Below, one piece after another: positions 62,331-64,000 of a DNA stretch of 64,000 nt. Each line of letters starts with the position of its first letter. Positions within the stretch are counted from its first letter, which is position 1. A program made the position numbers and the translations under genes. The notes beneath the pieces were generated by a model. It was not told the origin of the DNA. It saw only the letters and a program-made list of their open reading frames with translations, and made no database searches. Source of the stretch: Flaviflagellibacter sp963786225 (GTDB taxonomy: Bacteria; Pseudomonadota; Alphaproteobacteria; Rhizobiales; Methylopilaceae); NCBI GenBank assembly GCA_963786225.1, contig CAWAYQ010000028.1:124001-188000 (forward strand), written 5' to 3'.

Positions 62331-62726
62331 CAACCGTGATCCTGAGCCGTTTAGAGGACGGACGGGGGTGACGCCGGGAAATCACTTTTTCAGACAGGGG
62401 TCGAACCCGGAATTTCTGCGGCTGACAAAGCGCGCCTACCGCGCACCGGCCAGGTCGACGACATGAAGGCCCCCTTCCCGCTTCAGCACGGCGCTCGAGG
62501 TCGGCATCTGGAAGTCGGCCATGACTCGGGTCATCGGCGTCATTTCGGCAGCACGACGCCGATCGGCTTCAGTGCGTTGCCCGAAAGTTTTTCGACGATC
62601 ATCATGAGCGGCGGGCAGACGATCTTTCCAGGTCAAGCCTCCGGATCGCAGTTCATCGCGCGGACGTTCATCGAGCTTCACCGACGCAGGCCCCTACCCG
62701 GCCGCGACCCGTTACGGGACACCCAT
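62331..62726. other. Gene-poor stretch with possible remnants
   Basis: No confident gene. On the minus strand, short segments such as MMIVEKLSGNALKPIGVVLP followed by a stop, and MADFQMPTSSAVLKREGGLH ending VVDLAGAR, look like C-terminal ends of decayed proteins, but in different frames and with no start. Confidence 0.4.
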
Positions 62727-63128
62727 TCAGCTATCGAGGGCTGACGCGCCGGCGGTCGCGACCGCCTGATCCTGACTGCCACTCCCGCCGCTCACCCCGA
62801 TCGCGCCGATGACGGCGCCGTCGCGGCGCAATGGGACGCCGCCGGCGAAGATCATGACGCGCCCATGATTGGAGTTCTGGATGCCGTAGAACTGCTGGCC
62901 CGGCTGGCTGTTCTTTGCGAGATCTTCGGTCGAGATGTCGAAGGCTCGCGCGGTGAATGCCTTGTTGATGGAGATGTCGATGCTCCCGATCCATGCGCCG
63001 TCCATGCGGACGTGACTCACCAGATTACCGCCGCCATCGACCACGGCGATGTTCATGGGCTGACCGATAGCTTGAGCTTTGGCTTCCGCGGCGGCGATGA
63101 GTCGACGTGCCTCCTTGAGATTCAGCAT
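62727..63128 (-). CDS. HbpS/GlcG family heme-binding-like protein
   Basis: A 133-residue protein of the GlcG/HbpS (DUF336) family: EARRLIAAAEAKAQAIGQPM, NIAVVDGGGNLVSHVRMDGA, KAFTARAFDISTEDLA and VMIFAGGVPLRRDGAVIGAI. The family binds heme in Streptomyces HbpS and occurs in many catabolic operons with no clear role. It follows fdhA by 15 bases, indicating co-transcription. Confidence 0.88.
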   Translation of the reverse strand: MLNLKEARRLIAAAEAKAQAIGQPMNIAVVDGGGNLVSHVRMDGAWIGSIDISINKAFTARAFDISTEDLAKNSQPGQQFYGIQNSNHGRVMIFAGGVPLRRDGAVIGAIGVSGGSGSQDQAVATAGASALDS

Positions 63129-63143
63129 GATAGCTCCTCCAAG

Positions 63144-64000
63144 TTAGGCCGCCTTGGGCAGCTGCCCGTGCGGGTCGATGACGAATTTGCTTGCGACGCC
63201 GGCGTCAAAATTTTTGTAGCCTTCCGGCGCCTGATCAAGACTGATCACCTTGACGTTGACGACCTCGGCGATCGGCAGTCGGTCCCAAAGTATCGCCTGC
63301 ATGAGCTGCCGGTTGTATTTAAGTACCGGCGTCTGGCCGGTGTGGAGGCTGTGGGATTTTGCCCAGCCGAGACCGAGGCGCAGGCTGAGATTGCCCGTTT
63401 TGGCTGCCTGCTCCTTGGCGCCCGGATCCTCCGTCACGTACAGGCCGGGAATGCCGATCGCGCCGGCTGCCCGGGTGATCTCCATCAGGCTGTTCAGCAC
63501 GACAGCAGGCGCTTCGATGGCTCGGCCGTCTTTGTCTTGCGCCTTTGCTTCGAAGCCGACGCAGTCGATCGCGCAATCGACTTCCGGAATGCCCAGGACG
63601 TCGTCGACAAGCTCGCCCAGGCTGTCGTGCTTGGTGAGGTCGATCGGCTCGAAGCCAACATTCTTGGCATGGGCGAGCCGCTCCTGGTTCATATCCCCGA
63701 TCAGCACGACCGCCGCACCGAGAATGCGCGCGGCCGCTGCGGCCGCGAGGCCGACCGGCCCTGCGCCGGCGACGTAGACCGTCGAACCGACGCCGACCTT
63801 GGCGGTGACGGCTCCGTGAAATCCCGTCGGTAAAATATCGGACAGGCAGGTCAGATCGCGGATCTTTTCCATCGCCTGCGCCTTGTCCGGAAACTTCAGC
63901 AGGTTGAAATCGGCATAGGGCACCATCACGTAGTCGGCCTGCCCGCCGATCCACCCGCCCATATCGACATATCCGTAGGCGCCGCCGGCGCGATCGGCAT
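63144..64000 (-). CDS. fdhA: Glutathione-independent formaldehyde dehydrogenase, C-terminal part
   Basis: The 285 or so C-terminal residues of a zinc-dependent, NAD-binding dehydrogenase; the N-terminal zinc ligands are outside the window. Visible are AGGAYGYVDMGGWIGGQADY, FNLLKFPDKAQAMEKIRDLT, CLSDILPTGFHGAV, the Rossmann motif VYVAGAGPVGLAAAAAARIL, and WAKSHSLHTGQTPVLKYNRQ. Close similarity to Pseudomonas FdhA makes formaldehyde (or a related aldehyde) the likely substrate. It is upstream of the HbpS-like gene. Confidence 0.9.
   Translation of the reverse strand, partial: ADRAGGAYGYVDMGGWIGGQADYVMVPYADFNLLKFPDKAQAMEKIRDLTCLSDILPTGFHGAVTAKVGVGSTVYVAGAGPVGLAAAAAARILGAAVVLIGDMNQERLAHAKNVGFEPIDLTKHDSLGELVDDVLGIPEVDCAIDCVGFEAKAQDKDGRAIEAPAVVLNSLMEITRAAGAIGIPGLYVTEDPGAKEQAAKTGNLSLRLGLGWAKSHSLHTGQTPVLKYNRQLMQAILWDRLPIAEVVNVKVISLDQAPEGYKNFDAGVASKFVIDPHGQLPKAA

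Overview
The window is GC-rich, densely coded chromosomal DNA from an alphaproteobacterium, most likely of the order Hyphomicrobiales (Rhizobiales). The order is an inference from gene content and order: a riboflavin/nusB/thiL block next to nrdR and glyA, a yceD-plsX-fabH-ihfA-merR block next to tRNA-Pro, and an ldtR/DUF6163/hemB group with an RDD protein and bpt close by. I cannot assign a genus.

Layout. 0-6.4 kb: a compact surface polysaccharide locus with a divergent Wzz/GumC-like gene (cut by the window edge), a Wza-like export lipoprotein, one GT4 glycosyltransferase, a WcaJ-type initiating transferase, a convergent O-antigen ligase/polymerase and murJ. 6.5-9.9 kb: a PhnA-like protein, a NaChBac-type ion channel, tRNA-Pro, a broken outer-membrane beta-barrel gene, a MerR regulator and ihfA. 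9.9-24.6 kb: housekeeping genes, almost all on the minus strand: fabH, plsX, yceD, a cytochrome bc1 chaperone, bamE (plus strand), hppA, gpt, a methyltransferase, thiL, nusB, ribH, ribE, ribD, nrdR, glyA and an L,D-transpeptidase. 24.8-26.9 kb: an unassigned divergent locus of a SpoVK/CbbX-like AAA+ ATPase and two unknown genes. 27-43.5 kb: mixed genes including two AraC regulators, an SDR, ldtR, hemB, a GT25 glycosyltransferase, threonine ammonia-lyase, an aminotransferase, a nucleosidase, a GlpQ-type phosphodiesterase, a Tat-exported aldo/keto reductase, a decayed PiT phosphate permease, RDD, bpt, a formyltransferase homologue and an ATP-grasp protein.

43.7-64 kb: an accessory carboxylate-catabolism region. 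It holds a malonyl-CoA-synthetase-like ligase; a GntR regulator with a hydroxypyruvate-isomerase-like enzyme and a type-2 malate/lactate dehydrogenase, divergent from a complete TctCBA tripartite tricarboxylate transporter; acyl-CoA dehydrogenase genes flanking an HxlR-SCP2 regulator; and a second operon of Gfo/Idh oxidoreductase, LigI-like lactone hydrolase, isopropylmalate/tartrate-dehydrogenase-like enzyme and a DctMQP TRAP transporter, divergent from its own GntR. An HbpS/GlcG-like protein and a glutathione-independent formaldehyde dehydrogenase (cut by the window edge) close the window. Together they suggest import and oxidation of hydroxy-acids or lactones, but the substrates cannot be read from sequence.

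Caution. Four genes (ion channel, outer-membrane protein, acyl-CoA dehydrogenase, LigI-like hydrolase) are broken by what look like single-base insertions in short homopolymer runs, five sites in all. The shared pattern suggests base-calling errors at least as much as gene decay. The PiT remnant at 38.7-39.0 kb is different: it is truncated at both ends with several frame changes, so it is a real pseudogene. I found no CRISPR array, prophage or transposase.
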